DNA from: Polynucleobacter sp. MWH-Aus1W21
GTDB lineage: Bacteria; Pseudomonadota; Gammaproteobacteria; Burkholderiales; Burkholderiaceae
DNA: 64,000 bases
Reading direction: 5' to 3'
Assembly: GCF_018687275.1 (NCBI RefSeq)
Contig: NZ_CP061287.1
Location: forward strand, 1,736,001 to 1,800,000
Made by a program: the position numbers and the translations under genes. Of the stretch, positions 44,005 to 52,837 are shown piece after piece. The number at the start of each line of letters is the position of its first letter. The first letter of the stretch is position 1. The notes below the pieces were generated by a model. The model did not search any database, had not been told where the DNA came from, and saw only the letters and a list, made by a program, of their open reading frames with translations.

Positions 44005-45101
44005 TACCTTGCCCCACTCTTTTGCCAAATACCGCCTGGACGATAAAGCATGATCAAAATCAGAGCCAAGCCATAAATTAATTGGCGAATGATTTCCACA
44101 TCCACAATCACATGACCAAAAAGAAACTGCTGAACTGGTTGCGCAATGCCGCGCAAGACTTCCGGAAATACCGCCAATAATATGGCACCCAAAATCACTC
44201 CTGGAATATGCCCGATACCCCCTAAAACCACCATAGCCAAGACTACGATGGACTCCCAGAGAGTGAATGACTCCGGAGAAACAAATCCCTGAAAAGCTGA
44301 AAACAGCACTCCTGCCACACCAGCAAAAGAAGCGCCAATAGCAAAGGCAAGCAATTTCATATTACGAGTATTGATGCCCATCGCTTTGGCAGCGATTTCA
44401 TCTTCGCGAATCGCGATCCAAGCACGCCCAATCCGTGAGTCTTGTAAATGCATGCAAATGATTGCCACCGCAATTGCTAGCAGAAGAAATAAATAAAAGA
44501 CCAAATACAAACCAGGGATTTGTACAAAACCAAGATCTAAGGGCTTAGTAAAGGGGATACCAAATATCTGGATAGGATCTATTCCAGAAATGCCTTTGGG
44601 GCCATTGGTGAGATTTAGCGGGCGATCTAGGTTATTCATAAAAATACGAATAATTTCACCGAATCCTAAGGTGACGATTGCTAAATAATCACCGCGCAAC
44701 TGAAGCGTTGGTAAACCTAATATCAATCCAAATAAGGCGGCCAAAATAATTGAGAACACTGCTACCATCCATGGTGAAAAATGGATCCCCTCCGGAAACG
44801 TCGCTGCAATGGTTTCAAACTGAGTTGGCAGATGAGGGGAAGCCAATAAAGCAAAGCTATACGCGCCCAATGCATAAAAAGCGATGTAACCCAAATCCAA
44901 AAGACCCGCAAAGCCAACAACTACGTTTAAGCCTAAAGCGAGCACGATATAGAGCAAAGCAAAATCGAGCACTCGCACCCAATAGTTACCACCACCCGCC
45001 CCCACTACCCAAGGCAGCAGCAACAAAGCAATGACTCCGAGCCATAAATAGGCAGAGCGATTCAGGTGAATAAGGCGATTAGCAAAAAGGCTTTTAAGCA
45101 C
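44004..45101 (-). CDS. livM: Branched-chain amino acid ABC transporter permease LivM
   Basis: LivM is one of the two permeases, with about 8-10 helices in 365 residues. The family signature YLAIVTLGFGEIIRI lies at about residues 147-161, and the ABC-permease coupling loop (SRIGRAWIAIREDEIAAKAM, about 227) fits LivM. The start is GTG at 45101, overlapping the livH stop by eight bases. N-terminal helices are basic-flanked. Confidence 0.94.
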   Translation of the reverse strand: MLKSLFANRLIHLNRSAYLWLGVIALLLLPWVVGAGGGNYWVRVLDFALLYIVLALGLNVVVGFAGLLDLGYIAFYALGAYSFALLASPHLPTQFETIAATFPEGIHFSPWMVAVFSIILAALFGLILGLPTLQLRGDYLAIVTLGFGEIIRIFMNNLDRPLNLTNGPKGISGIDPIQIFGIPFTKPLDLGFVQIPGLYLVFYLFLLLAIAVAIICMHLQDSRIGRAWIAIREDEIAAKAMGINTRNMKLLAFAIGASFAGVAGVLFSAFQGFVSPESFTLWESIVVLAMVVLGGIGHIPGVILGAILLAVFPEVLRGIAQPVQQFLFGHVIVDVEIIRQLIYGLALILIMLYRPGGIWQKSGAR

Positions 45102-46029
45102 GATCAGAAACCTTCTCGCCCAATAAACCGGTAGGCCGTAATACTAAGACTAGGATCAAAACTAAGAAGGCAAAAATATCCTGATAGTTTGAGCCAAAGA
45201 CTCCACCAGTGAGCTCACCGATATACCCAGCGCCCAAAGATTCAATCAAACCTAATAACAGGCCACCTAACATTGCGCCCTGCAAATTTCCGATACCGCC
45301 CAGAACAGCAGCAGTAAATGCTTTGAGACCCGGAATGAAACCCATATAAAAATGCACGTTGCCATAGTTGCTGGCAATCATCACACCCGCCAGTCCCGCC
45401 AATGCGCCACCCAACATAAAGGTGATTGAAATGACGCGGTTTGGATTAACACCCATCAGTGCAGCAATTTGAGTTTGCTCAGCAGTAGCGCGCATTGCTC
45501 TACCAAGCTTTGTTTTTTCAACCAGGAACAATAAGCCAGCCATCACTACTAAGGCCACCATGATGATCACAATTTCTTTGCCAGTTATCGTTGCACCACT
45601 TCCCCATAAATCAATTGGGGCTGACGGCAGTAATTGCGGATAGGTCATAGGATTGCGTGACCAAATCATCATCGCGATGGTTTGCAGCAAAATGGACATG
45701 CCAATTGCTGATATCAGCGGTGCCAGACGAGGTGCATTACGAAGTGGGCGATAAGCAATCCGCTCAATCCAGTAACTTAATCCAGCACATACCGCCATCG
45801 TAACTGGCAAGACAATCAGCAGGGTGAGCCAACCCGGCAAGTCACTTGTTAAGCTCAAGATCAAGCGCAACAAGGAAAGCGAAACCATTGCGCCAATCAT
45901 CAAGACTTCGCCATGCGCAAAATTGATAATCCCTAACACACCATAGACCATGGTGTAGCCCAACGCGATCAGGGCATAGATGCTACCCAGCACTAAGCCA
46001 TTAATAATCTGCTGAAGCAGGATGTCCAT
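45094..46029 (-). CDS. livH: Branched-chain amino acid ABC transporter permease LivH
   Basis: LivH is the second permease, 311 residues and about eight helices. It starts with the usual QQIINGLVLGSIYALIALGY and MVYGVLGIINFAHGEVLMIG, and has the coupling region (KLGRAMRATAEQTQIAALMG, about residue 175), all typical of LivH. It lies downstream of livK with an intrinsic terminator in the 75-base gap, so its expression is probably lower than that of livK. Confidence 0.95.
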   Translation of the reverse strand: MDILLQQIINGLVLGSIYALIALGYTMVYGVLGIINFAHGEVLMIGAMVSLSLLRLILSLTSDLPGWLTLLIVLPVTMAVCAGLSYWIERIAYRPLRNAPRLAPLISAIGMSILLQTIAMMIWSRNPMTYPQLLPSAPIDLWGSGATITGKEIVIIMVALVVMAGLLFLVEKTKLGRAMRATAEQTQIAALMGVNPNRVISITFMLGGALAGLAGVMIASNYGNVHFYMGFIPGLKAFTAAVLGGIGNLQGAMLGGLLLGLIESLGAGYIGELTGGVFGSNYQDIFAFLVLILVLVLRPTGLLGEKVSDRA

Positions 46030-46057
46030 TGGAATTAAGAATTTATTAAGTCTAGAT

Positions 46058-46090
46058 AAAAAAATAGCACCGCAGTAGCGGCGCCATTTT
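46058..46090 (-). terminator. Terminator/attenuator between livK and livH
   Basis: Read leftwards, GGCGCCGC and GCGGTGCT make an 8-bp stem (with G-T pairs) around TACT, followed by ATTTTTTT. It would let only part of the transcripts pass from the abundant binding protein into livHMGF. Confidence 0.75.
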
Positions 46091-46104
46091 TTGATAAGGG
46101 GTTA

Positions 46105-47283
46105 TTACATCTCAATGACATCAAGAACGGTTTTCTTTTTGTCCCTGAAATCGTACAAGGTAATGACGCCTTTTTTCATATCGCCTTTGTTATCAAAAGC
46201 AATATTACCTACTAAACCTTGCATGTTCGTATCTGGCATAGCAGCCAAAATCTTTGCTGGATCAGTTGAGTTTGAACGCTTCATAGAATCTACCAAAACA
46301 TAGACAGCGTCATAAGTGAATGGTGCATAAATTTGCACATCGGCATTAAAGCGCTCTTTGTAACGCTTCTGGAAATCAGCGCCTTGCGCCATCTTTGATA
46401 AAGCCATGCCGGCTTCCGAGCAAGTCACATTCACTACCGCCTCGCCCGCCAATTCAGCAAGCTTCTCGGTACACATGCCGTCTCCACCAACTACTTTTGC
46501 TTTAATACCAAGTTCGGCAGCCTGTTTGGTTAATGGGCCACCAGTAGCATCCATTCCGCCGTACATGATGACATCTGGCTTACTACCTTTAATCTTCGTC
46601 AAGATAGCCTTGAAATCAGTAGCCTTATTGTTGCTCGCCTCGCGTGTAACCACCTTCATGCCAGCAGCCTTAACAGTTTTCTCAAATTCATCAGCCAAGC
46701 CTTTGCCATACTGAGTCGAGTCATCAATAATCGCTACCGTCTTTGCCTTCAAAGTGTTGGCAACGTAATTGGCAAGTGCTGGACCTTGTTGCGCATCAGT
46801 CGCCACTAAGCGGTAGGTCGTCTTAAATCCTTGCTTGGTGTAGTCAGGGTTAGTGGCGGATGGTGATACTTGCGTAATGCCAGCATCACTATAAATACGC
46901 GAGGCTGGGATGCTCGTTCCAGAGTTTAAGTGCCCCACAACACCAACTACTTTGGCATCAACCAACTTTTGTGCTACCTGCGTAGCAGTCTTCGGATCTT
47001 CTGCATCATCCTCAGGCACTAAAGTCAGCACCACTTTTTTTCCATCAATGGTTAAGCCAGCTTTGTTAATTTCCTCAAGCGCTAAGCGAGCACCATTCTC
47101 ATTATCTTTGCCTAGGTGAGCAATAGGACCCGTCAAAGGCGCAACGTGACCAATCTTTACCTCAATTCCATCTGCGGGTGCAGCAGCAGATTTCTCCCCA
47201 CCCTTACCGCAGGCAGCCAACAACATAGCAGAAGCCGCCAAAGCAAGAGCCCCTCTTGTAAAAGTAATGTTCGATTTGTTCAT
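46105..47283 (-). CDS. livK: Branched-chain amino acid ABC transporter substrate-binding lipoprotein
   Basis: The periplasmic binding protein catches Leu/Ile/Val for the permeases encoded next to it. A lipoprotein signal (hydrophobic stretch ending LLAACGKGG, lipobox Cys near residue 25) leads to a type I binding fold with KIGHVAPLTGPIAHLGKDNE (about residue 44) and GGDGMCTEKLAEL. The protein has 392 residues. Start is ATG at 47283 with GAGGAG seven bases upstream; the frame is open to 47316. The name livK (against livJ) is formal. It leads the liv gene series. Confidence 0.93.
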   Translation of the reverse strand: MNKSNITFTRGALALAASAMLLAACGKGGEKSAAAPADGIEVKIGHVAPLTGPIAHLGKDNENGARLALEEINKAGLTIDGKKVVLTLVPEDDAEDPKTATQVAQKLVDAKVVGVVGHLNSGTSIPASRIYSDAGITQVSPSATNPDYTKQGFKTTYRLVATDAQQGPALANYVANTLKAKTVAIIDDSTQYGKGLADEFEKTVKAAGMKVVTREASNNKATDFKAILTKIKGSKPDVIMYGGMDATGGPLTKQAAELGIKAKVVGGDGMCTEKLAELAGEAVVNVTCSEAGMALSKMAQGADFQKRYKERFNADVQIYAPFTYDAVYVLVDSMKRSNSTDPAKILAAMPDTNMQGLVGNIAFDNKGDMKKGVITLYDFRDKKKTVLDVIEM

Positions 47284-47312
47284 GTACAGCTCCTCTGTTA
47301 TGAATAGATACT

Positions 47313-48254
47313 TCAATCAACTAAATTTTTAGGCAAGGAAAAGGTTACATCCTCCACCACGCCGTCAAGCGCACGCACACTTCTTGGACCAAACTCCTGA
47401 ATACGACTGACTATTGACTGCGCCAAACTTTCTGGTGCAGATGCTCCAGCGGTTAAGCCCACTCGTTTTTTTCCAGCAAACCATTCTGGCTTAAGTTGCT
47501 CTGGGGCATCAACCATGTAAGACGGTACGCCTAGCTTTTCAGAAAGTTCGCGCAAGCGATTAGAGTTCGAGCTCGTCACACTGCCCACCACAATAACCAC
47601 CTCAACTTGAGGGGCCATAAATTTCACAGCATCCTGGCGATTCTGAGTGGCGTAACAAATATCTTGTTTGCGAGGTTGAACAATATTGGGGAACTTTTTA
47701 GTTAAGGCTTCAACGATTTCTTTTGTCTCATCTACTGAGAGCGTAGTTTGCGTAACGAATGCAATCTTCTCTTCGGCTGAAAACGGCAAAGCACTTACAT
47801 CGCCGAGCTTCTCAATTAAGAATACGCCTTCTTTAACCTGCCCCATAGTCCCTTCAACTTCAGGATGTCCCGCATGACCAATCATCAATACTGTGAAGCC
47901 CTCTTTGCACATTTTGACGACCTCAAGATGAACCTTGGTAACCAAAGGGCAAGTAGCGTCGTACACCTGCAATCCTCTGGATTCCGCGTCTTTACGCACC
48001 TCTTGAGAAACGCCATGAGCACTAAATACAACAATGCCACCCTTAGGAACTTCATGCAACTCACCTACAAATACGGCGCCCTTATCGCGCAGTTCATTCA
48101 CCACATAAGCGTTATGCACAATTTCATGGCGAACATAGATTGGCGCACCAAAACGATTAAGCGCTTCATTCACAATGTTGATTGCACGATCAACGCCCGC
48201 ACAAAAACCACGCGGTTGCGCCATCAAAATTTCTGCGTTATTGGAATCGCTCAT
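47313..48254 (-). CDS. ispH: 4-hydroxy-3-methylbut-2-enyl diphosphate reductase
   Basis: IspH, the last MEP-pathway enzyme, reduces HMBPP to IPP and DMAPP with a [4Fe-4S] cluster. The three cluster Cys appear in ...RGFCAGVDRAI (about residue 18), DATCPLVTKVH (about 102) and KQDICYATQNRQ (about 204). The active-site TQTTLS segment (about 173-178) is present. 313 residues is normal. It follows fkpB by three bases, the common fkpB-ispH pairing. With dxs and ispA in the same window, three isoprenoid genes are covered. Confidence 0.96.
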   Translation of the reverse strand: MSDSNNAEILMAQPRGFCAGVDRAINIVNEALNRFGAPIYVRHEIVHNAYVVNELRDKGAVFVGELHEVPKGGIVVFSAHGVSQEVRKDAESRGLQVYDATCPLVTKVHLEVVKMCKEGFTVLMIGHAGHPEVEGTMGQVKEGVFLIEKLGDVSALPFSAEEKIAFVTQTTLSVDETKEIVEALTKKFPNIVQPRKQDICYATQNRQDAVKFMAPQVEVVIVVGSVTSSNSNRLRELSEKLGVPSYMVDAPEQLKPEWFAGKKRVGLTAGASAPESLAQSIVSRIQEFGPRSVRALDGVVEDVTFSLPKNLVD

Positions 48255-48257
48255 GGT

Positions 48258-48704
48258 TTACAGAATCGCCACAATCTCAGCTTCAAAAGTTACTGGTCTA
48301 CCTGCAAGCGGGTGGTTGAAATCAAACCACGCACCTTCATCATTAATCGATTGCAAAACACCCGCGTACTGTGCACCGCCAGGAGCATTGAACTCAATGA
48401 CATCTCCAGGATTAAATTCCACATCGTCATCTCGACCTTCTTTCAAGGCCTTTAGAGATACCCACTGCACCAAATCTTCTTTCCGCTCACCAAAACTTTC
48501 TTCGGGAGCAAGCAGCGCACTTTTTTTCTCGCCAACACCTAAACCCAGCAAGACCTTTTCAAAACAAGGAGCAAATTGTCCAGACCCCATCAAAACCGTC
48601 GCAGGGCGATCGATAAATGTATTGATGTAATCCTCCCCGTTAGGCAAGGTGAGCCGATAGTTGAGAGTCAAATAGGAATTAGGCAAAACGGTAAGCTTAG
48701 TCAT
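48258..48704 (-). CDS. fkpB: FKBP-type peptidyl-prolyl isomerase SlpA/FkpB
   Basis: This is a cytoplasmic prolyl isomerase with chaperone activity. The FKBP fold with its inserted IF domain is seen: NSYLTLNYRLTLPNGE (about residue 10), FDRPATVLMGSGQFAPCFEK-type segment, LGLGVGEKKSALLAPEESFG, and NHPLAGRPVTFEAEIVAI at the end (about 130). 148 residues is typical. ATG at 48704 is used; the longer frame from 48740 is rejected because the family starts here. It sits just before ispH. Confidence 0.93.
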   Translation of the reverse strand: MTKLTVLPNSYLTLNYRLTLPNGEDYINTFIDRPATVLMGSGQFAPCFEKVLLGLGVGEKKSALLAPEESFGERKEDLVQWVSLKALKEGRDDDVEFNPGDVIEFNAPGGAQYAGVLQSINDEGAWFDFNHPLAGRPVTFEAEIVAIL

Positions 48705-48734
48705 AAGGTGATTGTATCTAGGCCAGCGCTTGCT

Positions 48735-49430
48735 GTGCACTCTCCAATTACTGATTGGCCAAAAAATGATCAGCCCAGAGAAAAGCTTCGCGCAAACGGA
48801 GCGGCAGCACTTTCTGATGCAGAATTACTTGCCATTTTTCTGCGGGTGGGGGTTAAGGGAAAAAGTGCCGTAGCCCTCGCCAAAGATCTACTTCATCACT
48901 TTGGAAGCCTCCCCCGACTGCTAGCCAGCAGCCCCCAAGAATTCACCAAGATTCACGGCATGGGCCTGTCAAAGTGGGCGCAGATTCAAGCAGCCTATGA
49001 ACTCGTTAAACGAAGCTTAGAGGACGGCCTTACCCAGGACCCCATCTTTTCATCTCCTAACCATGTCAGGGAGTTCTTGCAGGCCAAAATTGGCCGCCTT
49101 CCCCATGAGGTCTTCCTTTGTCTTTACCTAGACTCCAGGCTACATTTAATTGAATGTGAGGAGCTTTTTAGGGGTTCCATTACCCAGACAGCCATTTACC
49201 CCCGAGAGATCCTCAAAGAGGCTCTGGCGAAAAATGCCAGCGCCCTCATCGTCGCTCATAACCACCCCAGCGGCAATCCCCTACCTAGTGATGCAGATCA
49301 GGATCTGACAAAGGTGCTTATAAATGCACTCCAAATGGTAGATATTCAACTCTTGGATCATTGCATTGTGAGTGGCAGTGGTTTTTTCTCTTTCTCAGAT
49401 TCAGGCCTTATGAATAATAGCAATAAATGA
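48735..49430 (+). CDS. radC: RadC family protein (JAB/MPN domain)
   Basis: RadC-like proteins have a helix-hairpin-helix N-terminal part (REKLRANGAAALSDAELLAI) and a C-terminal JAMM domain with HNHPSGNPLPSDAD (zinc-binding HxH and Asp, about residues 174-187). Their function is unclear despite the name. GTG at 48735 gives MHSPITDWPKND, the usual family beginning. The frame is open to 48576 and would run through fkpB, so the long form is not supported. It is divergent from fkpB and upstream of rpmB. Confidence 0.88.
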   Translation: MHSPITDWPKNDQPREKLRANGAAALSDAELLAIFLRVGVKGKSAVALAKDLLHHFGSLPRLLASSPQEFTKIHGMGLSKWAQIQAAYELVKRSLEDGLTQDPIFSSPNHVREFLQAKIGRLPHEVFLCLYLDSRLHLIECEELFRGSITQTAIYPREILKEALAKNASALIVAHNHPSGNPLPSDADQDLTKVLINALQMVDIQLLDHCIVSGSGFFSFSDSGLMNNSNK

Positions 49431-49574
49431 GAGTAAATACTAACTTATTGGGATATTTTAGATCTCGAGACCCCTTCCTTGCTCACATCCCCCCTAATAA
49501 AGACAATTAGGGCTAGCCCAAAACAGGCCGGGACTGATACAATCTTCTTTTTTCGCAATTAATGGAGTTATGTC

Positions 49575-49808
49575 ATGGCAAAAGTTTGCCAAGTCACTGG
49601 GAAGAAGCCGATGGTTGGCAACAATGTATCCCATGCAAACAATAAAACGAAGCGTCGCTTTTTGCCGAATTTGCAAAACCGTCGTTTCTGGGTTGAATCT
49701 GAAAACCGTTGGATTAGCTTGCGCTTAACCAATGCTGGTTTGCGCGTTATCGACAAGAACGGCATTGATGCTGTGTTGTCTGATCTCCGTGCACGTGGCG
49801 AAATTTAA
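49575..49808 (+). CDS. rpmB: Ribosomal protein bL28
   Basis: The bL28 protein binds the large subunit near its tRNA exit site. The 77-residue sequence has the family start MAKVCQVTGKKPMVGNNVSH and the basic middle NNKTKRRFLPNLQNRRFWVE. GGAG is at good distance before the ATG. It is followed by rpmG, the usual pairing. Confidence 0.96.
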   Translation: MAKVCQVTGKKPMVGNNVSHANNKTKRRFLPNLQNRRFWVESENRWISLRLTNAGLRVIDKNGIDAVLSDLRARGEI

Positions 49809-49819
49809 GGAGCGCACAA

Positions 49820-49987
49820 ATGGCTAAAGGCGGCAGAGAAAAAATCAAGTTAGAGTCATCAGCAGGTACTGGTCACTTCTACACAACTTCAAAAAACAAG
49901 CGTACAAAGCCTGAGAAAATGGAGATCATGAAGTTTGATCCAACCATTCGCAAGCACGTTGCTTACAAAGAAACAAAGCTGAAGTAA
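49820..49987 (+). CDS. rpmG: Ribosomal protein bL33
   Basis: This 55-codon gene starts ATGGCTAAAGGCGGCAGAG and ends CTGAAGTAA. The product begins MAKGGREKIKLESSAGTGHF and has the KNKRTKPEKMEIMKFDPTIR core and ends KETKLK. There are no Cys, so it is the zinc-free (C-minus) form. AGGAG lies upstream. It is 11 bases downstream of rpmB and ends before a strong terminator. Confidence 0.96.
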   Translation: MAKGGREKIKLESSAGTGHFYTTSKNKRTKPEKMEIMKFDPTIRKHVAYKETKLK

Positions 49988-50007
49988 TTACTTCTTTTCA
50001 TCAAATA

Positions 50008-50036
50008 AAAACCCGCTATATCAGCGGGTTTTTTAT
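50008..50036. terminator. Terminator after rpmG, shared with the desaturase gene
   Basis: AACCCGCT and AGCGGGTT form an 8-bp stem followed by TTTTTATT on the plus strand and flanked by AAAA on the other side, which gives T-run on the minus strand. It ends rpmB-rpmG and the convergent desaturase transcript. Confidence 0.85.
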
Positions 50037-50055
50037 TCCCTAAAGTTCGTTGAGA

Positions 50056-51249
50056 TTAAGCGTAGCGACGCAATCTCAGAGAAAACTCACGCAGACTAGT
50101 TAAACCACTTTCCTCTGCATGCTGACACCAAGCATGCAACTGCGATAGCAATTGTTCTTTGGTGGCTGAAGAACGACCCCAGATAGCTTGTAACTCACGA
50201 CGCATTTCAATCATCTTGCGCAACTGAGCATTACTTGCCATCAACTCTTCAAGCTTTAGTTTCTCCTGTTCAGTCAAGCGTGACTCGTCCTTAGCCAACC
50301 AAGTGCGAGCATCATCCAAATGCGCAGCTAATACCTGCATGTGCTGCACTTCATTGCTAAAGAAGCTACGCAATGTCTTGCTATAGCGAGCCATGATTTC
50401 ATAGCGATTCGCAATGATGGCTTCTAAAGTGTTTTGATCTGCTGGACGTAAATCACTCAGCACTGGTTTAGGAGGTGTTTTTTTCACGGTAGCCAAACCA
50501 AGGACGCTCATGATTTGGATATACATCCAACCAATATCAAACTCGTACCATTTATTCGATAGCTTTGCGCTTGTTGCAAAAGTATGATGATTGTTGTGTA
50601 GCTCTTCACCACCAATCAAAATTCCCCAAGGCACAATGTTTCTGGAAGCATCTTCGCAATCAAAGTTGCGATAGCCCCAGTAGTGGCCTATGCCATTGAT
50701 CACACCAGCAGCAGTAATTGGGATCCACAACATTTGTACAGCCCAAACTGTTAAGCCAACCGCGCCAAATAAAAACACATCAATGATGAGCATGATGGCA
50801 ACGCCCTGCCAAGAAAATCTGGAGTAAACATTGTGCTCAACCCAATCATCGGGAGTGCCATGACCAAACTTATCGAGAGTCTCTTGGTTAGCAGCTTCTT
50901 TTTTGTAAAGCTCCGCACCACGAGATAGCACGGTATTGATACCCAAAATCTGTGGGCTATGCGGATCATCCGCGGTCTCGCATTTAGCGTGATGCTTGCG
51001 ATGAATAGCAGCCCACTCCTTGGTCACCATACCCGTGGTTAACCAAAGCCAGAAACGGAAAAAATGAGAAACGATGGGATGCAGATCTAATGCACGATGC
51101 GCTTGGCAACGGTGCAAGAAAATCGTTACGGCAGCAATCGTGATGTGGGTAGCGACCAGAGTGAAAACAAGAATCTGCCACCAAGACCAATCTAAATATC
51201 CATTGGCAAGCCAGTGGAGAAACAAATCAAAACCTGAAGCTGTATTCAA
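50056..51249 (-). CDS. Membrane fatty-acid (acyl-CoA) desaturase
   Basis: This is a di-iron membrane desaturase (delta-9 acyl-CoA type). The three His boxes are present: HRCQAHR (HxxxxH, about residue 45), HRKHHAKCE (HxxHH, about 84) and HNNHHTFA (about 216). Four helices come in two pairs around the boxes. It adds a double bond to membrane acyl chains, with an important role in low-temperature fluidity. An unusual C-terminal extension of about 120 residues (about 275-397) is rich in Leu/Glu/Lys and looks helical/coiled-coil. The function of this extension is unknown. Confidence 0.9.
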   Translation of the reverse strand: MNTASGFDLFLHWLANGYLDWSWWQILVFTLVATHITIAAVTIFLHRCQAHRALDLHPIVSHFFRFWLWLTTGMVTKEWAAIHRKHHAKCETADDPHSPQILGINTVLSRGAELYKKEAANQETLDKFGHGTPDDWVEHNVYSRFSWQGVAIMLIIDVFLFGAVGLTVWAVQMLWIPITAAGVINGIGHYWGYRNFDCEDASRNIVPWGILIGGEELHNNHHTFATSAKLSNKWYEFDIGWMYIQIMSVLGLATVKKTPPKPVLSDLRPADQNTLEAIIANRYEIMARYSKTLRSFFSNEVQHMQVLAAHLDDARTWLAKDESRLTEQEKLKLEELMASNAQLRKMIEMRRELQAIWGRSSATKEQLLSQLHAWCQHAEESGLTSLREFSLRLRRYA

Positions 51250-51277
51250 AAGGGAGTTCCAAAAGAGATCTAAACGA

Positions 51278-52837
51278 CTATTTTAGTTCTTTGGGGGTCT
51301 TTTTGTTTTTGACCTTAATCTCTTTTTGATCATCTTTTTCAGACTCAGGAGCTGGGGAGGTAGCTTTTTTTTGGAAAACTGCTCCAAAGAAACCGTCCGT
51401 TCCATGAATGTGGGGCCATAACTGCCACCAAGGATTGTCAGGGCTGCATCCTAAAGGCAATTTTTCCTTTGGAAACAATGGTTTAAGAACTTGTGCGGCT
51501 GGAACAACCTCAAATTGAGGGTGTTTTGCCAGAAAATCCTCGGCTATTGCTTGGTTCTCTTGGGGCAATAAGCTACAGGTCGCATAAACCAGGCGGCCGC
51601 CAGGCTTTAATAACCGCGCAGCCGAGTGCAGGATGTTCATTTGTTTCTGGTTTAGCTCCAACACCCCTTCTGGAGTCTGGCGCCACTTCAAATCAGGATT
51701 ACGCCGCAAAGTACCCATGCCACTACAAGGGGCATCTACCAGCACTCGATCAATCTTTCCGGCAAGGCGTTTGACCTTGGCATCGTTCTCACTATCAATC
51801 CACACCGGATGCACATTAGAAAGGCCGCTGCGGGCCTGTCTTGGCTTCAAATTCGCTAGGCGGCGCTCTGATGTGTCTAAGGCATATAGGCGCCCTGTAG
51901 AGCGCATGATGGCTCCAATCGCTAAAGTCTTACCACCAGCGCCAGCACAAAAGTCTACAACCATTTCACCGCGTTTTGGTGCAAGCAGATACGCCAAGAG
52001 CTGGCTACCTTCATCCTGCACCTCAAACATGCCCGCTTTAAAACCTGGGGTATTTTGTAAAGCTGGTTTACCCATAATGCGCACACCATCAGGCGCATAT
52101 GGAGTTGGAATTGCTTGGTAACGACCACCCAATGCGTTCATCTGTGCGAGCAATTCTTCGCGATTGGTTTTCATGGTGTTCGCACGCAAATCTAATAATG
52201 CTGGATACATTAAAGATTTAGCTAACTCTTCACGAGATTCTTCACCAGGATATTTACCAAATGCATCCCACAACCACTCAGGCAAATTATTGCGAACGAG
52301 AGGATTTAAAGCGGCAGGATCAACTGTTGCAAAACGCTGCAACCATTCATATTCACCAGGCTTTAGTACGTGGGCCAAGTCAGCAATCGCACTCTCAGCA
52401 CGATTGGCGGAACCCAATCCTCCTTCAGACAAAGCGGACAGCAAACCTAATAGGGCTAAGCGTCTAGCCTGAGAGCCTTCGCCGCTAGATGCAAATTGAG
52501 AGAACTCATTTTTACGACGCAAAATAGCAAACGCACTCTCTGCAATTAAAGCGCGATCACGATTACCAAGTTGCTTCTCTTCCCTGAAATAACGACTGAC
52601 TACTCGGTCTGCTGGCTGCTCAAAACTCAGCAATTCAGGAAGCAAACGCTCAAGATGGATTGCATGTTGAGGCAAAGCCTTTGCATTCGAAAAATTCTTT
52701 TGGCCTTCGGGCGCAATCAAATTACCGCTAGCATTTCGACGCTCTGGTCGACGCAAGGGATCTTTCGATTTCACTGCGTAACTTTTGTGGGGGGCTAATC
52801 TGCTGCCAGATTTGCGGGGTGGACGTTCTGCACTCAT
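51278..52837 (-). CDS. RsmB/NOP-family 16S rRNA m5C methyltransferase
   Basis: The RsmB/NOL1/NOP2 class transfers methyl from SAM to C5 of rRNA cytosine. After a basic N-terminus (about 1-45), the helical NusB-like part, and the SAM-binding VDFCAGAGGKTLAIGA (about residue 295), the catalytic Cys motifs DAPCSGMGTLRRNPDLKW (about 365) and YATCSLLPQENQ (about 415) are seen. The C-terminus is Lys-rich and low complexity. It could be RsmB or the RsmF-type branch; I do not name it. Its start overlaps the purN stop (ATGA). Confidence 0.87.
   Translation of the reverse strand: MSAERPPRKSGSRLAPHKSYAVKSKDPLRRPERRNASGNLIAPEGQKNFSNAKALPQHAIHLERLLPELLSFEQPADRVVSRYFREEKQLGNRDRALIAESAFAILRRKNEFSQFASSGEGSQARRLALLGLLSALSEGGLGSANRAESAIADLAHVLKPGEYEWLQRFATVDPAALNPLVRNNLPEWLWDAFGKYPGEESREELAKSLMYPALLDLRANTMKTNREELLAQMNALGGRYQAIPTPYAPDGVRIMGKPALQNTPGFKAGMFEVQDEGSQLLAYLLAPKRGEMVVDFCAGAGGKTLAIGAIMRSTGRLYALDTSERRLANLKPRQARSGLSNVHPVWIDSENDAKVKRLAGKIDRVLVDAPCSGMGTLRRNPDLKWRQTPEGVLELNQKQMNILHSAARLLKPGGRLVYATCSLLPQENQAIAEDFLAKHPQFEVVPAAQVLKPLFPKEKLPLGCSPDNPWWQLWPHIHGTDGFFGAVFQKKATSPAPESEKDDQKEIKVKNKKTPKELK

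Noticed and set aside
48576..48734. N-terminal extension of RadC
   Set aside because: It is antisense to fkpB over most of its length and matches no RadC start.
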